Source: a virus. From it: a DNA stretch of 27,689 bases. The DNA lies in the IMG/VR virus record IMGVR_UViG_3300046010_007721, positions 1 through 27,689 of that record. The stretch is one strand, 5' to 3'. The notes beneath the pieces are model-generated. The model saw nothing but the letters and a program-made list of their open reading frames with translations. It was not told the DNA's origin and made no database searches. Made by a program: the position numbers and the translations under genes. The first letter of the stretch is position 1; each line of letters opens with the position of its first letter. This document shows positions 27,363 to 27,689 of this stretch, piece by piece.

Positions 27363-27689
27363 ATGGCTGATATAGTAGAACTGATAACAAAATTAGGGTT
27401 TGAAATTGAGAATAAGGATAGCATTAAAGGCGTTACAGATGAATTTGCAAAGCAGGTAACAGCAATCGACAAACTAGAAAAGAAATTGGAAAGTTTGTCG
27501 GCTAAAATGTCAATGACTACCAATGTCAATGAACAACAAAAACTATCAACAGCCATACTTGCAACCGCTAAAGCTATAGATGCACAAACACAAGCGGCAC
27601 AAAAATCACTAGCTGCAAACAAGGCGTTCACCAATGCCATTGATGATGAGGTTGGTAAAATACAACAGTTGAAGGATTTTATAATTCTC
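27363..27689 (+). CDS. N-terminus of tape-measure-like protein (partial)
   Basis: The frame from ATG 27363 is open to the window edge (109 codons). It begins MADIVELITKLGFEIENKD and continues as Lys/Glu/Ala/Gln-rich coiled coil (VTAIDKLEKKLESLSAK, ILATAKAIDAQTQAAQ). This is the usual start of long phage tail tape-measure proteins, which set tail length. TATTTTTG at 27333-27340 may be a -7 box. The rest lies outside the window, so another long coiled-coil protein is possible. Confidence 0.65.
   Translation, partial: MADIVELITKLGFEIENKDSIKGVTDEFAKQVTAIDKLEKKLESLSAKMSMTTNVNEQQKLSTAILATAKAIDAQTQAAQKSLAANKAFTNAIDDEVGKIQQLKDFIIL

Overview
The window reads as part of a tailed double-stranded DNA phage (or prophage) genome whose host belongs to the Bacteroidota. 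It is AT-rich and densely packed, with 1-8 nt stop/start overlaps. Genes lack clear Shine-Dalgarno sites and instead have A/C-rich leaders. Several promoters fit the Bacteroidota pattern TTTG-N19/20-TAnnTTTG, for example 4021-4051, 5137-5167, 3968-3998 on the minus strand and 18427-18458 on the minus strand. A terminase pair, a recombination and replication set, an M15 endolysin and the start of a tape-measure-like gene support the phage assignment. No integrase or recognisable repressor is present, so lifestyle cannot be decided from this window.

Layout. 1-1760: small coiled-coil gene, spanin-like membrane lipoprotein, a tRNA-like remnant and an M15 peptidase endolysin, separated by intrinsic terminators. 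1820-2959: calcineurin-like phosphoesterase. 3011-3948 (minus): five small genes including a DUF3310 protein, driven by a promoter divergent from the plus-strand operon. 4074-5152: six very small genes, two of them short membrane peptides. 5196-12359: recombination and replication operon with a Rad52-like annealing protein, YqaJ/lambda-type exonuclease, standalone DnaA domain IV protein, helicase-methyltransferase fusion, SSB-like protein and DEAH helicase. 12334-12459: a candidate small RNA with its own promoter and terminator. 12532-15042: Prim-Pol/SF3 primase-helicase. 15043-15445: non-coding block with ten GTTACA/TGTAAC sites and repeated TTATCAA boxes, a candidate replication origin. 15446-16775: VRR-NUC nuclease, HNH-like protein and a cytosine-methyltransferase-like protein. 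16830-20193 (minus): nine small unknown genes with repeated promoter/operator blocks. 20334-22180: terminase small and large subunits. 22194-22906: two-part gene with a possible -1 frameshift site. 22906-26865: methyltransferases, a homing endonuclease, FkbM methyltransferase, two GT-A and one GT-B-like glycosyltransferases and a KTSC protein. 26849-27322: a convergent minus-strand gene. 27363 to the edge: start of a tape-measure-like protein.

How it fits together. The exonuclease and Rad52-like protein form a single-strand annealing recombination pair. The DnaA-like protein, SSB-like protein, helicases and primase-helicase would start and drive replication, plausibly at the repeat block beside the primase gene. 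The two methyltransferases may protect phage DNA from restriction. The glycosyltransferase/FkbM block most likely decorates a virion protein or alters host surface glycan. No portal or capsid gene was recognised between the terminase and the tape-measure gene, so the head genes probably lie outside this window. All functions are inferred from motifs read by eye; no database search was run.
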